From: G965229615 sp965229615
Lineage (GTDB): Bacteria; Pseudomonadota; Alphaproteobacteria; Rickettsiales; Midichloriaceae
Reading direction: 5' to 3'
Assembly (NCBI GenBank): GCA_965229615.1
Contig: OZ245890.1
Location: 186,001-250,000 of the forward strand
Length of the DNA stretch: 64,000 nt
Made by a program: the position numbers and the translations under genes. Below the pieces are notes generated by a model. It searched no databases. It was not told the origin of the DNA and saw only the letters and a program-made list of their open reading frames with translations. Shown piece by piece: positions 44,673 to 53,978 of this stretch (positions within the stretch are counted from its first letter, which is position 1; every line of letters starts with the position of its first letter).

Positions 44673-45380
44673 CTATTGATATTCAATCGGATCTATCATT
44701 TCATTCATGGCAAATCCTTGTTTTCTTAAGATGCAAGCATCACATAAACCACATGCTTTGCCATCCTCGGATGGGTCATAACAACTGGTTGTATCACTGT
44801 AATTTACTCCATTTTCAATACCTAGTTTGATTATTTCTTGCTTCGACAAGTGCAGTAATGGTGCTTTAATCTGTACTATAACTTCACCACTTATACCAAC
44901 TGCTGTAGCAATTTTTGCTAGCTCGTTGAATTTCTCCAAATATTCAGGCCTGCAATCTGGATATCCACTATAATCAAGAGCATTTATTCCTATAAATATT
45001 GCTTCAGCTTTTATTGTTTCTGCATATCCTAAAGCATAGGATAGAAATATTGTGTTGCGTGCTGGAACATAGGTGTTAGGGATATTATCTACTTCATGAC
45101 TATATGTGATTGTTTTTGTTTCTGAGTTTTTTGGTACAGTAATACTACTATCTGTCAAGGACGAACCACCAAAGATTTTTAAGTCTATTTCCGCTATCTT
45201 ATGCTTCTTCACACTGCATTTTTTAGCAATTTTTGTTGCAGCATCAACCTCCATTGAATGTCTTTGCCCATACATAAAAGTCAGAGCATATATTTCATAC
45301 TCTTGATTTTGTGCTAATTTTAAAATAGTTGTTGAATCAAGACCACCACTTAATAATACTACAGCTCTTTTTTGTGTCAT
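44673..45380 (-). CDS. queC: 7-cyano-7-deazaguanine synthase QueC
   Basis: A 235-aa ATP-dependent enzyme making preQ0, the precursor of queuosine in tRNA. The PP-loop LLSGGLDSTT is near residue 10. The zinc site is the Cys cluster CYDPSEDGKACGLCDAC at the C-terminus, with Cys at the expected CX(n)CGxCxxC spacing. NTYVPARNTIFLSYAL and INALDYSGYPDCRPEY are also typical. Other queuosine genes (queD, queE, queF) are not in this window, so pathway completeness cannot be judged here. Confidence 0.95.
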   Translation of the reverse strand: MTQKRAVVLLSGGLDSTTILKLAQNQEYEIYALTFMYGQRHSMEVDAATKIAKKCSVKKHKIAEIDLKIFGGSSLTDSSITVPKNSETKTITYSHEVDNIPNTYVPARNTIFLSYALGYAETIKAEAIFIGINALDYSGYPDCRPEYLEKFNELAKIATAVGISGEVIVQIKAPLLHLSKQEIIKLGIENGVNYSDTTSCYDPSEDGKACGLCDACILRKQGFAMNEMIDPIEYQ

Positions 45381-45426
45381 ATTGAAAAGTCTTGCATATG
45401 TTCTTTTAATTTACTGAAATATTTAC

Positions 45427-46770
45427 ATGGAAAATACTTATATGTACAATAGAACTTGTGAAAAATATCATATTAAAGCCATTACATCCCTCTCAAATTT
45501 AGCAGGAAAAGTTGTACTGCTAAGAGCGGATTTAAATGTACCAATGGATGAGGAAGGTGTAATAATCGATGATTCACGTATGAAGAGTGTTATACCGACG
45601 TTGGATTATCTACTACAGTATGGCGCTCATGTCGTTATAATGAGTCACTTTGGTGATCCGAAAAACAACATGGATAAACAATCACTATCATTCAACAATA
45701 TTATATCACAGATATCTGAAATTATAAATACAGACATAATATTCTGTTACTCACATATGCATGATGAAATTAGCATAAGTATAGATAAGTTAAGACAAGA
45801 CTCAACTAATACTAATAGAAGAGTATTATTATTGGAAAATCTAAGATTTTCATCTGCTGAAAAAAACAATGACTTTGAGTTTGCAAAGATGATATGCGAT
45901 GCAACGTCAGCTGAAATATACGTGAATGATGCCTTTTCAGTCTCACATAGAGAACATGCATCAATTGTTGCAATACCAAAGATAATAGGGCTTGAGAGTT
46001 CATATGCTGGTATAAGCTTGTTGCATGAATTAACAATGCTTGAGGAAAATGTTAGTGATATTCTGAAAAGTGAAGTGGTAAAATCTGTGGCAATTGTTGG
46101 TGGACAGAAGATTAGTACAAAATTACCACTGCTGAAATCACTAGTGCGGATGGTTGATCGCATATGTATAGTTGGTGGTATGGCAAACACCTTTTTACAT
46201 GCTCTTGGAATTGATGTTGGTGAGTCTTTTTATGAGCATAGTGTGCTGTCTGAAGCTAAGGCCATCATAGAGTTATGCAATGTTCAAAATATGATACCTA
46301 CACAACCAATGCAGTCTACAAATAATCAAAAGTGTAACCTTATCCTACCAATTGATGTGATATGTGAAAATTCAAACGGTGAATGCTATGTGAAGAAAAT
46401 TGTCAAAGACCTATGTGATGTTGATGAGCAAATATGTGACATAGGTATGTGCACCAATGCACTCATGCATGAGCTTATTGGTAAAAGTGATTTTGTAGTA
46501 TGGAATGGGCCTGGAGGCATATGTGAGGATATTAGATTTTGCATTGGTACTGACAACATTGCTCGTTCTATCGCATATCATACTAGACACTCTGGGCTTA
46601 CAAGTGTTGTTGGTGGTGGTGATACAGTAGCAGTGTTGCGTAAATTGGATTTACTTGAGTATACTACTGATATTAATCAGAACTTCAGCTATGTATCAAA
46701 TGCTGGTGGGGCATTTTTAACATGGCTTACAAATGGTATACTTGTTGGGATTACAGCATTACAACAATGA
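45427..46770 (+). CDS. pgk: Phosphoglycerate kinase
   Basis: A 447-aa enzyme that transfers phosphate between 1,3-bisphosphoglycerate and ADP. Blocks seen are VVLLRADLNVPMDEEG, LLENLRFSSAEK, NDAFSVSHREHASI, VGGQKISTKLPLL, WNGPGGICED and VVGGGDTVAVL. Two departures stand out. The normally strict SHLGRP block reads SHFGDP, replacing the 3-phosphoglycerate-binding Arg (Arg65 in human numbering) by Asp. The protein is also longer than the usual 390-420 aa through a poorly conserved insert near NMIPTQPMQSTNNQK. It is divergent from queC and convergent with the glycosyltransferase. Confidence 0.93.
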   Translation: MENTYMYNRTCEKYHIKAITSLSNLAGKVVLLRADLNVPMDEEGVIIDDSRMKSVIPTLDYLLQYGAHVVIMSHFGDPKNNMDKQSLSFNNIISQISEIINTDIIFCYSHMHDEISISIDKLRQDSTNTNRRVLLLENLRFSSAEKNNDFEFAKMICDATSAEIYVNDAFSVSHREHASIVAIPKIIGLESSYAGISLLHELTMLEENVSDILKSEVVKSVAIVGGQKISTKLPLLKSLVRMVDRICIVGGMANTFLHALGIDVGESFYEHSVLSEAKAIIELCNVQNMIPTQPMQSTNNQKCNLILPIDVICENSNGECYVKKIVKDLCDVDEQICDIGMCTNALMHELIGKSDFVVWNGPGGICEDIRFCIGTDNIARSIAYHTRHSGLTSVVGGGDTVAVLRKLDLLEYTTDINQNFSYVSNAGGAFLTWLTNGILVGITALQQ

Positions 46771-46771
46771 T

Positions 46772-48550
46772 TTATATTTTAATTTTTATATTGCTGATTT
46801 TTTGCTTTATTTTACTCAAGCCATGTTTGGTTTTACTCCAATAAAAAGGTCGTCTGATCAAGTCATATAGCGCGTATATTGCTGCTACAATATGTAGTGA
46901 GAAGTATGCTGGAAACATGGCAATGCAAAGTAATTTCTTTAAAAAGCTAAAGTCCTTTATAAAGGGTGATTTTCGCACTACGATAAATGCTTGATAGAAT
47001 GTTGTAGCAAGCCATATTGCACAAGATATCAGTGATGCATGTAATAGTGTTATATCAAACCTTGTGTTTGAACTTGGTAGTAAATCCATAAACTTTAATA
47101 AACCAATACCCAACATTAGTGGTATTGATATCAGGCTAACAACACATAATCCCAGCATCAAGTGTAATGATACCAGTGATTTCTGACACCCTACAACCTT
47201 GCTGAATGAAGTATTACTTTGCATGTTCAACAGATACGTCTGAATGAAGCCTTTGAACCATCTTGCTCTTTGTTTGATCCATGCATTAACTGTAATAGGC
47301 GATTCTTCAGCTGTATATGAATCAATCATATCGACATGATACCCATATATTGCCAATCTCATACCAATTTCAGCATCCTCAGCAAGATTATATATATCCC
47401 ATCCCCTCAATTGCTTTAGAACAGCTGTACGAAAGTGGTTACTAGTACCGCCAAGTGGTATCGGATAATTGCTTTTTGCCAACGCAGGCAGGATATAATC
47501 AAAAAGTATTGTATACTCAATGCTGAATAATCTTGTGAGCAAGTTTTCATCAGCATTGTAATAATTCAATTTTGCCTGAAGACATGCAAGCTTGTCATCA
47601 GATGTGAGAAACTGCTTTAGTGCTATGTATAATTGATCAGCGTCAGGTATATCATCAGCATCAAAAATCACTACATATTCTCCCGTTACCATCTGTAGCG
47701 CATAATTACATGCCTTCGCTTTGGTTCTTGGTGCGAAATCTGGCACTATGACTTTATCCCAATGATCAGGAAGTGACATAGTATTTACTATTGCAATAGT
47801 TTCTATATCAATGCTTTCTAATATCAATAGCACTTGCATTTTATCATGTGGATAGTATATTGCATTTATTGCTGCAACCAACTGTTTTAATATAGAAGCA
47901 TCTTCCATAAAAACCGGCAGCAGTATTGAATACACGGGATAGGTGTTGCTATGTTGTATATCACAACTCTTATTAGAATTTCCCTGTAGATAACTTGCTC
48001 TTAAGTCTTTTGAATTGTATTGCTGCGTTGTTGTATAAGCGTTAATCTTCTTGCCTTCTATAAAAAGGAAGTGTTTTGTTATTATAGAAAAGATGTGTAT
48101 TCCTATACCAATTGCAAAAAATAAACTTGTTATTACTCTTGGGAAGAAATTGTATAGTATGATGCAAAAAATTGGAATAGAGAACATAATACCCTTTTGA
48201 ATTGTAGAACAAAAGTTATGCGTTGCTGCCTGCGTATACCTGCCTAAGTACTTGCGCAGCTCATGTTGTTCTATCGTCACCTGTGTTGCATGTTGATGTG
48301 CATCAACTATATATTCAAATTGTAGTGTTGCAGTGTCATGTAGCTGCTCTTCCTTACCATTACCTTGCTGTTTATAAGGTTTACTATTTCTAGCTATATC
48401 TATATTATTATATCGTGAGTTCTTTTTATAGTGTTGTGAATAGTTGTTATGCTTGATGGCCCTTGATGATTTATGTCCTATTGACATGCGATGTGGTATC
48501 GTTTTTCTGTTCGACCATATAATGATAGTACTTAAAATTTGTAAGTGCAA
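46772..48550 (-). CDS. Membrane family-2 glycosyltransferase
   Basis: A 592-aa processive-type GT2 enzyme of the cellulose-synthase/hyaluronan-synthase clan. A polar N-terminal region of about 110 residues is followed by two close membrane helices (about 125-165). The catalytic domain follows with FDADDIPDADQ (UDP and metal binding), EDAEIGMRL (base) and the acceptor motif KQRARWFKGF. Several C-terminal helices (about 450-575) complete it. It should make or extend a surface polysaccharide or glycolipid. An ATG 21 codons inside (48487) is an alternative start, since the first residues look non-conserved. It is convergent with pgk, with a 1-base gap. Confidence 0.85.
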   Translation of the reverse strand: MHLQILSTIIIWSNRKTIPHRMSIGHKSSRAIKHNNYSQHYKKNSRYNNIDIARNSKPYKQQGNGKEEQLHDTATLQFEYIVDAHQHATQVTIEQHELRKYLGRYTQAATHNFCSTIQKGIMFSIPIFCIILYNFFPRVITSLFFAIGIGIHIFSIITKHFLFIEGKKINAYTTTQQYNSKDLRASYLQGNSNKSCDIQHSNTYPVYSILLPVFMEDASILKQLVAAINAIYYPHDKMQVLLILESIDIETIAIVNTMSLPDHWDKVIVPDFAPRTKAKACNYALQMVTGEYVVIFDADDIPDADQLYIALKQFLTSDDKLACLQAKLNYYNADENLLTRLFSIEYTILFDYILPALAKSNYPIPLGGTSNHFRTAVLKQLRGWDIYNLAEDAEIGMRLAIYGYHVDMIDSYTAEESPITVNAWIKQRARWFKGFIQTYLLNMQSNTSFSKVVGCQKSLVSLHLMLGLCVVSLISIPLMLGIGLLKFMDLLPSSNTRFDITLLHASLISCAIWLATTFYQAFIVVRKSPFIKDFSFLKKLLCIAMFPAYFSLHIVAAIYALYDLIRRPFYWSKTKHGLSKIKQKISNIKIKI

Positions 48551-48749
48551 TACTAATTTACAGCTTAATATACGTTATTGTGATTGGCATCATAAATTAT
48601 ATGAGTGTATTAACAACTTAAAGTAGTATGTCCTAAAGAAAATCCCCCTACTGTTATTAAATTGTTTTAATATAATTTTAATAAGACGCATTATACAATC
48701 ACATGTAGTGCAATAAGATGTTCAATCAATATTTTCAATTTATAACGAA

Positions 48750-49805
48750 ATGTTACTTGGTCAAGTTAGGAAGAATGATTGTGTAAAACTTTCATCGATC
48801 ATGTCAATAGATACATGTCATAGAGAGGCATATCTATGTTCTATGACGAAATTATGGAACGAAGATGGCTTAAAACCAAGCACAAAGTATGGTTTGCCTA
48901 TAAATTTTAGAGTGTTACAAGATGAGTGTTTACCAGTATCATTTTCCTCCAGCGGTATTTTTTCACAACAACAACTGGAAAATGCAATAGCAAAAGTTAC
49001 AGATGAAAATCCACATATCAAAAGAGTAATCATTGTAGATTTATTAAAAGAATACCATGGTTTCATTGATAGTATACCCACGACATTTAGGGCATATCAC
49101 AATGCTGTAAATTATGGCGTAAAATACGATCAAATACAAGAGAGTGAGAATGTACTGTTTGATACACTGAAAGAACACTATGGTGATGCGATAAGGATAA
49201 TATCACGATTTTCAAAAGATGAATCAGCCGTTGGTGATATCAAACAAATTGTCACACTTACTCCGACACCAGATAGCATTTTAACAGAAGAGAAGCTAGT
49301 AGAAGCAATATCTAGTAGTCTTAATAAGAATGTAGAAATTGTATCAAGAAGATTCCCCTGTGCTGATCATAGTCCACCTTCAAACGAGGCAATCACATCA
49401 TTTATATACTTCGTGCAAAATGAAGTTAATCCAGAAACGGATTGGATACATATACACTGTCATGGTGGTAAGGGTAGATCCACAACCTTCTCCATTATGT
49501 TTGATATAATGATGAGGATGAAATACAATACACTATCACAAACGTCATTTCCCGATATGGTTAAGATGCATAAACAACTAGGTGGTATTAACGTGGCCAA
49601 AGCAGCCATGAGAAATGATTGGAAGCAAGAACTTGCAAAACAAAGGTATGATGTTATAAAAAAGTTTTATGACATAGCACTTGCTTCAGATTTTGATACT
49701 TTTCAGTGGCCTGATATAGATGATATGTCTTATACTTGTGAAACAAAAGAAGATTACCTTGTTGATGGTATGGTGGACTATACAGACGAATGGTACATCA
49801 TATGA
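48750..49805 (+). CDS. PTP-like inositol polyphosphatase-type phosphatase (candidate effector)
   Basis: A 351-aa cysteine phosphatase. The P-loop HCHGGKGRST gives nucleophile Cys237 and Arg243 (CX5R), with the WIHIHCHGGKGRSTTF context typical of bacterial PTP-like phytases and inositol phosphatases. The general acid Asp206 is in RFPCADHSPPSNEA, the TDH-type loop of that family, 31 residues before the Cys. All catalytic parts are therefore present. No signal peptide is visible, while family members with phytase roles are usually exported. An intracellular parasite has little use for phytate, so host phosphoinositides or phosphoproteins are likelier targets (inference). hemD begins one base after the stop codon. 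Confidence 0.78.
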   Translation: MLLGQVRKNDCVKLSSIMSIDTCHREAYLCSMTKLWNEDGLKPSTKYGLPINFRVLQDECLPVSFSSSGIFSQQQLENAIAKVTDENPHIKRVIIVDLLKEYHGFIDSIPTTFRAYHNAVNYGVKYDQIQESENVLFDTLKEHYGDAIRIISRFSKDESAVGDIKQIVTLTPTPDSILTEEKLVEAISSSLNKNVEIVSRRFPCADHSPPSNEAITSFIYFVQNEVNPETDWIHIHCHGGKGRSTTFSIMFDIMMRMKYNTLSQTSFPDMVKMHKQLGGINVAKAAMRNDWKQELAKQRYDVIKKFYDIALASDFDTFQWPDIDDMSYTCETKEDYLVDGMVDYTDEWYII

Positions 49806-49806
49806 T

Positions 49807-50559
49807 ATGCGAACACAGAGCTTTAAAAAAGTTCTAATAACAAAAAGCTATGTAACAGATATATGTTGTGGATATGAATGCGTTTTTGAACCACTAACAC
49901 ATGTTGTTAACTGCATTGATCACGAGGCTTTGATTAATTGCATGGCAGCAGATGTTCTGATGGTGTCGAGTAGGAATGGTGTGATCGCACTTTTAGATAA
50001 TGTCAACATGTTGCGAGAAGATAGCAAGAATGATACTACAGATGTATTGTTTGCAAAGACAATATATGCTGTGGGTGAAAAAACAGCTCAGTTGTTGGTT
50101 GAAACTGGTTTTCATAACATTGCAGTAGTGTCACAAGACATGCAGGAAATGCTTGAAAGAATTTCAATAACTACTAATACATATTCATATATATCAGGAT
50201 ATGATACATCGTTAAAATATTGTCACACAACTGAGCATTCAACACCTTTCAACAGTATAAGAAGATACATATTTTACAGAGCGGTAGCGCGAACAATATC
50301 ACACAAAACCATTCGAATGATACTGAGCAATAAAATAACACATGTGATGCTATATTCAAAGCGTAATGCTGAAATCTTTTTCCACCATCTCATTACAAAG
50401 CAAAATTTGTTTCTAGCACTTCAAAAAATAACATTCATATGTATTAGTAATGGTGTTGCACAGATAGTATTAGAGTACTTCCAAGATGATATGCCTACCA
50501 TTAAGGTAGCAAAAAAACCAAATGAAACTAGCATGATAGAAGCACTACACTCGCCATAG
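49807..50559 (+). CDS. hemD: Uroporphyrinogen-III synthase-like protein
   Basis: A 250-aa protein with the two-domain HemD fold. It starts with FKKVLITKSYVTD, continues with the diagnostic VLMVSSRNGVIALLDN and AVGEKTAQLLVETGF, and in the second domain has ITHVMLYSKRNAEIFFHHL and ICISNGVAQIV. It cyclises hydroxymethylbilane in haem synthesis. Sequence is strongly diverged, as is usual for HemD. The ATG at 49807 is preferred over an upstream in-frame ATG (49720) that lies inside the phosphatase gene. The 3' end overlaps convergent murD by 15 bases. Confidence 0.8.
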   Translation: MRTQSFKKVLITKSYVTDICCGYECVFEPLTHVVNCIDHEALINCMAADVLMVSSRNGVIALLDNVNMLREDSKNDTTDVLFAKTIYAVGEKTAQLLVETGFHNIAVVSQDMQEMLERISITTNTYSYISGYDTSLKYCHTTEHSTPFNSIRRYIFYRAVARTISHKTIRMILSNKITHVMLYSKRNAEIFFHHLITKQNLFLALQKITFICISNGVAQIVLEYFQDDMPTIKVAKKPNETSMIEALHSP

Positions 50560-52038
50560 TGTTTCAACTAATGAACAAAACCCTTCACCTCTATACTCAA
50601 AGTTTTTCCACTGATCTAGTGACGAACATGCAGGTGATAATAGCACAATGCAATCCTTAACATTTTGATTTACAATGCATTTCATTGTATTATCCAATGT
50701 GTAACATTTATAATGTTGAACATTGTATCTTGAGAGAACCATAGCAAAATTATCAGTACTACTACCTATCAAGTAAGCCGTATGAATGCTATGAAAAAAT
50801 GTAGATAGCTCTTCTATACCATTGTCTTTGCAGATGCCACCTACTATCCAATGTATTTTTTTATCACTAAAGGCTGCAAGTGCTGCTCCTGCTGCTGCTG
50901 TGTTTGTTGCTTTGCTATCATTGATAAATATAATGTTGTTCTTTTTGTCATGTAAAACTAACTCCATCCTGTGAGGCAACCCTTTAAATGATGTTATACT
51001 ATCTGCTATTGATACGATATCACAACCACATGCTAAACAGGCTGCAATTGCAGCTGCTATGTTTTCTGCATTATATTTACCGATTAAAGAGTTGTTACGT
51101 GATAATGTAGCAGTTTGTATGCCATGTATACTAAAGCAATTAGCAATGACTAATTTACTATCATGTAAGGATATACCGTATTCTAGGGTTTTTTCACGTG
51201 AAAAAGGTATGTTGAAGACTTTTTTATTAAGACTGTCCTGTGAGACAAGCTCTTGATATATCTGCTGTGTCTCTGCATAGTCTATAGATATTATATTATA
51301 GCAGTCCCGTTGATCTAACATCGCATGACTTCTCGAAAAAATTTTGCTTTTTGCATTGGCATAGTCATGTACATCGAGATAACAATTCATATGGTCTGGG
51401 GTTACATTCAAAAATACTGAAACATGGCAATTTACTGCTTGCATCAAATCCAATTGAAATGATGATAATTCCAGTACATATATCTGTGATGGTTTTGTAT
51501 ATACTTGCACATCTAGCACGGGAATACCTATATTTCCACATGTCTGTGCTTCTATTTCAAGTGTCTTATTTTGCAACTTCATATCAGAAGCTATAGCTGA
51601 ATATTTTACTGTTTTTATATTGCCAACTGTGTTTAAAATATGTCCTATCAAGGCTGTGGTAGTAGATTTACCATTAGTGCCTGTAATACCAATATATGTT
51701 GCATTAGAAGACAATAGTTGCAATATTGCAATATCTGATATGATAGGAATATGTTTTGCAATTGCATATTCTATCAGGGGATGTTTTTTTATCTTATTAT
51801 TAGGAATACCAGGACTAACAAATAGGTAATCAAATTCCTGCTGTAATATGTATGGTAGTATTTTATGTGACATATCATATGCATAACTCTCCATTGTTTG
51901 TACTGCGTTGTTTAGCACAACTTCGTTATCATCATATAAGTATACTTCAATATTAAATGCTAGAAACTTTTTTGCAGCAGAAATGCCAGTTTTTCCTAAT
52001 CCAAGTATTAAGATCTTTTTGTTAGCAAAGCTTTGCAT
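50545..52038 (-). CDS. murD: UDP-N-acetylmuramoylalanine-D-glutamate ligase MurD
   Basis: A 497-aa cytoplasmic ligase that adds D-glutamate to UDP-MurNAc-L-Ala. The N-terminal nucleotide-like domain starts KILILGLGKTGISAAK. The ATP loop is IGITGTNGKSTTTALIG (about 120-136), followed by ELSSFQLDLM and NVTPDHMNCY. The third domain has FINDSKATNTAAAGAAL and the late block LLSPACSSLDQWKNFEYRGE. All are as in the family; the length is slightly above the usual 440-470. mraY lies 21 bases upstream in the same direction, a fragment of the classical mur cluster (mraY-murD). Confidence 0.95.
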   Translation of the reverse strand: MQSFANKKILILGLGKTGISAAKKFLAFNIEVYLYDDNEVVLNNAVQTMESYAYDMSHKILPYILQQEFDYLFVSPGIPNNKIKKHPLIEYAIAKHIPIISDIAILQLLSSNATYIGITGTNGKSTTTALIGHILNTVGNIKTVKYSAIASDMKLQNKTLEIEAQTCGNIGIPVLDVQVYTKPSQIYVLELSSFQLDLMQAVNCHVSVFLNVTPDHMNCYLDVHDYANAKSKIFSRSHAMLDQRDCYNIISIDYAETQQIYQELVSQDSLNKKVFNIPFSREKTLEYGISLHDSKLVIANCFSIHGIQTATLSRNNSLIGKYNAENIAAAIAACLACGCDIVSIADSITSFKGLPHRMELVLHDKKNNIIFINDSKATNTAAAGAALAAFSDKKIHWIVGGICKDNGIEELSTFFHSIHTAYLIGSSTDNFAMVLSRYNVQHYKCYTLDNTMKCIVNQNVKDCIVLLSPACSSLDQWKNFEYRGEGFCSLVETLWRV

Positions 52039-52059
52039 ATTAAAAAGCTTATATTATTT

Positions 52060-53073
52060 TTATACTGCAAAGTATACTCCAATAACACACAATAAAAAGT
52101 TGATAATCCAAAATCTGGCAACAACTTTTGTCTCCTTCCATCCAAGCTTTTCAAAGTGATGATGAATTGGTGCCATAAGAAAAACACGTTTTTTTCTGGT
52201 TTTATATGAGAAGACTTGTATTATGACAGACAATGCTTCAACTACAAAGATTCCACCTATGATCACCAACATCAATTCCTGTCTCATCATTATGGCAATT
52301 GTACCAATAGACGCACCTATTGCTAAACTACCAACATCTCCCATGAACACCATTGCTGGATATGCATTGTACCATAAAAAGCCTAGACACACTCCAATCG
52401 TTATTGCACAAAATATCATTAACTGCAAATTGTCTTGAGCGTTAATGATAATGCCATACCTTTCATCAGGGAACATATGTTGCAGCACCATATAGGCTGA
52501 GATAAGAAAACAACTCATCACCATTATTATTGACCCACTTGCCAAACCATCCAAACCGTCCGTTAAATTGACAGCATTAGCACTACCTACTATAGTTGTT
52601 GCTGCTAGGATGTAATAAAATGGCCCAATATCAACCGTACAATTGCTAACAAATGGGATGTTCAACAGAGTTGTTGGATTAATATTATTATGAATAAAGA
52701 ATACAATGCAAAATGCAATAATAAACTCAACTAAGAATCTCATCTTAACTGTAAGGCCTTTGGTATTCTTTTTAGTAACTTTAGCATAGTCATCGAGAAA
52801 ACCTATGGCACCATATGTATAAAATGCAATAAGAATTACTTGTATCGTACTTGATGTCAAATCGCAAAACAGCATTGATGCTACCAATATTACAGCACCT
52901 ATAATAAGCCCACCCATCGTTGGGGTGCTTGCCTTCACCATATGAGTTGCTGGGCCATCAGCTCTTATTGGTTGTCCATGTTGCTGATATTTCTTAAGTA
53001 AAGATATAGCTTTACCACCAGTAAGTAACATAATCATCAATCCAACAAGGAATCCGAGAAAAGCTGTTTGCAT
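52060..53073 (-). CDS. mraY: Phospho-MurNAc-pentapeptide transferase MraY
   Basis: A 337-aa polytopic enzyme making lipid I from UDP-MurNAc-pentapeptide and undecaprenyl phosphate. Ten hydrophobic helices are visible. The cytoplasmic catalytic loops contain FLDDYAKVTKKNTKGL, NLTDGLDGLASG, FLWYNAYPAMVFMGDVGSLA and the histidine-rich MAPIHHHFEKLGWKE. The PTMGGL block near residue 50 is also present. Slightly short at the N-terminus compared with E. coli (360 aa), but all motifs are intact. It is followed by murD in an operon. Confidence 0.96.
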   Translation of the reverse strand: MQTAFLGFLVGLMIMLLTGGKAISLLKKYQQHGQPIRADGPATHMVKASTPTMGGLIIGAVILVASMLFCDLTSSTIQVILIAFYTYGAIGFLDDYAKVTKKNTKGLTVKMRFLVEFIIAFCIVFFIHNNINPTTLLNIPFVSNCTVDIGPFYYILAATTIVGSANAVNLTDGLDGLASGSIIMVMSCFLISAYMVLQHMFPDERYGIIINAQDNLQLMIFCAITIGVCLGFLWYNAYPAMVFMGDVGSLAIGASIGTIAIMMRQELMLVIIGGIFVVEALSVIIQVFSYKTRKKRVFLMAPIHHHFEKLGWKETKVVARFWIINFLLCVIGVYFAV

Positions 53074-53229
53074 TGCTATAATATTATTAGTATGTCATAT
53101 GTGAAAAAACTTTTACTCCAGTTGTGTGCAAAGTAAAAGTCATATGTTCTGATGCAGTGGAATTTTTTATATCGCTATTATAACAAGGGGATAGCCCATA
53201 CAATGGCTGCAGTAAACTACTCATACCGA

Positions 53230-53871
53230 TCATAGTATAGTTTCATCATGATGATATGTACCATGATATATCTGTATTGCAGATATATCACATTCATCTA
53301 ATGCTTTTATTGTTGAATATGTGGTAGCGGCACCAAGAGCAAATCCCCATAATGATGATGTGAAAAAATCACAAAAATGTGATAGTGGCAGTTTGTTTGA
53401 TGTTGCTCCTGACATAAAACAACTACCAACAATGCCTCCAAATGCTGTTGCAATTACACCCTGCGATACTGTGACGTTCGTATGCTTCTTTATCCAGTTT
53501 GAGAGTTCACTGAATTGATCGGTGCTATACATATATGCTCCAGAAGAACCACATATCATACTAGCAATACAATTCTTAATCAGCACACCATAGAGCTGCA
53601 TATCAACTTGGCTTCGTAATTGAATTTCCATATGATATCTCTCAGAGTTTAATGCATCAACATCATATAAAGTTTTATTTGGATAATCAATAGTGTTAGA
53701 GTGTAGTATACCTTGTAATCTTTTATCAATAAGATCCTGATCGCTTCTAGGGCCAAGAATCTGATGTATGATACCAGCTGTAACGAACACAATGCTACCA
53801 GTTATAATACTATAAAGAGTTGGCTTTGCATATGCTTGAAGCAAACTAGTGTTCTGTATTGAGTCAGTCAT
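53230..53871 (-). CDS. Hypothetical membrane protein, paralogue 1
   Basis: A 213-aa protein with four hydrophobic segments (SIITGSIVFVTAGIIHQIL, IKNCIASMICGSSGAYMY, VIATAFGGIVGSCFMSGA, SSLWGFALGAATTYSTI) and a hydrophilic His-rich C-terminal tail (YHGTYHHDETIL). I do not recognise the family. It is the downstream member of a tandem pair with 53979-54692. The N-terminal two thirds differ markedly while the last 60 residues are almost identical, which suggests gene conversion. A membrane location is likely; the function is unknown. Confidence 0.65.
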   Translation of the reverse strand: MTDSIQNTSLLQAYAKPTLYSIITGSIVFVTAGIIHQILGPRSDQDLIDKRLQGILHSNTIDYPNKTLYDVDALNSERYHMEIQLRSQVDMQLYGVLIKNCIASMICGSSGAYMYSTDQFSELSNWIKKHTNVTVSQGVIATAFGGIVGSCFMSGATSNKLPLSHFCDFFTSSLWGFALGAATTYSTIKALDECDISAIQIYHGTYHHDETIL

Positions 53872-53978
53872 GCTATTATATTATTGCTCAGTAATCAACA
53901 GCTAAGTTATACTATAAACTACCGATACTTCAACAAGCATTATGCAATTGATACAATGATATATAACTGAGATATATG

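Noticed and set aside
48551..48749. Possible small RNA gene in the 199-base gap before the phosphatase
   Set aside because: No tRNA fold, no conserved RNA signature and no convincing hairpin were found.
49720..49806. Upstream start of hemD
   Set aside because: It would lie inside the phosphatase gene, and homology begins only after 49807.
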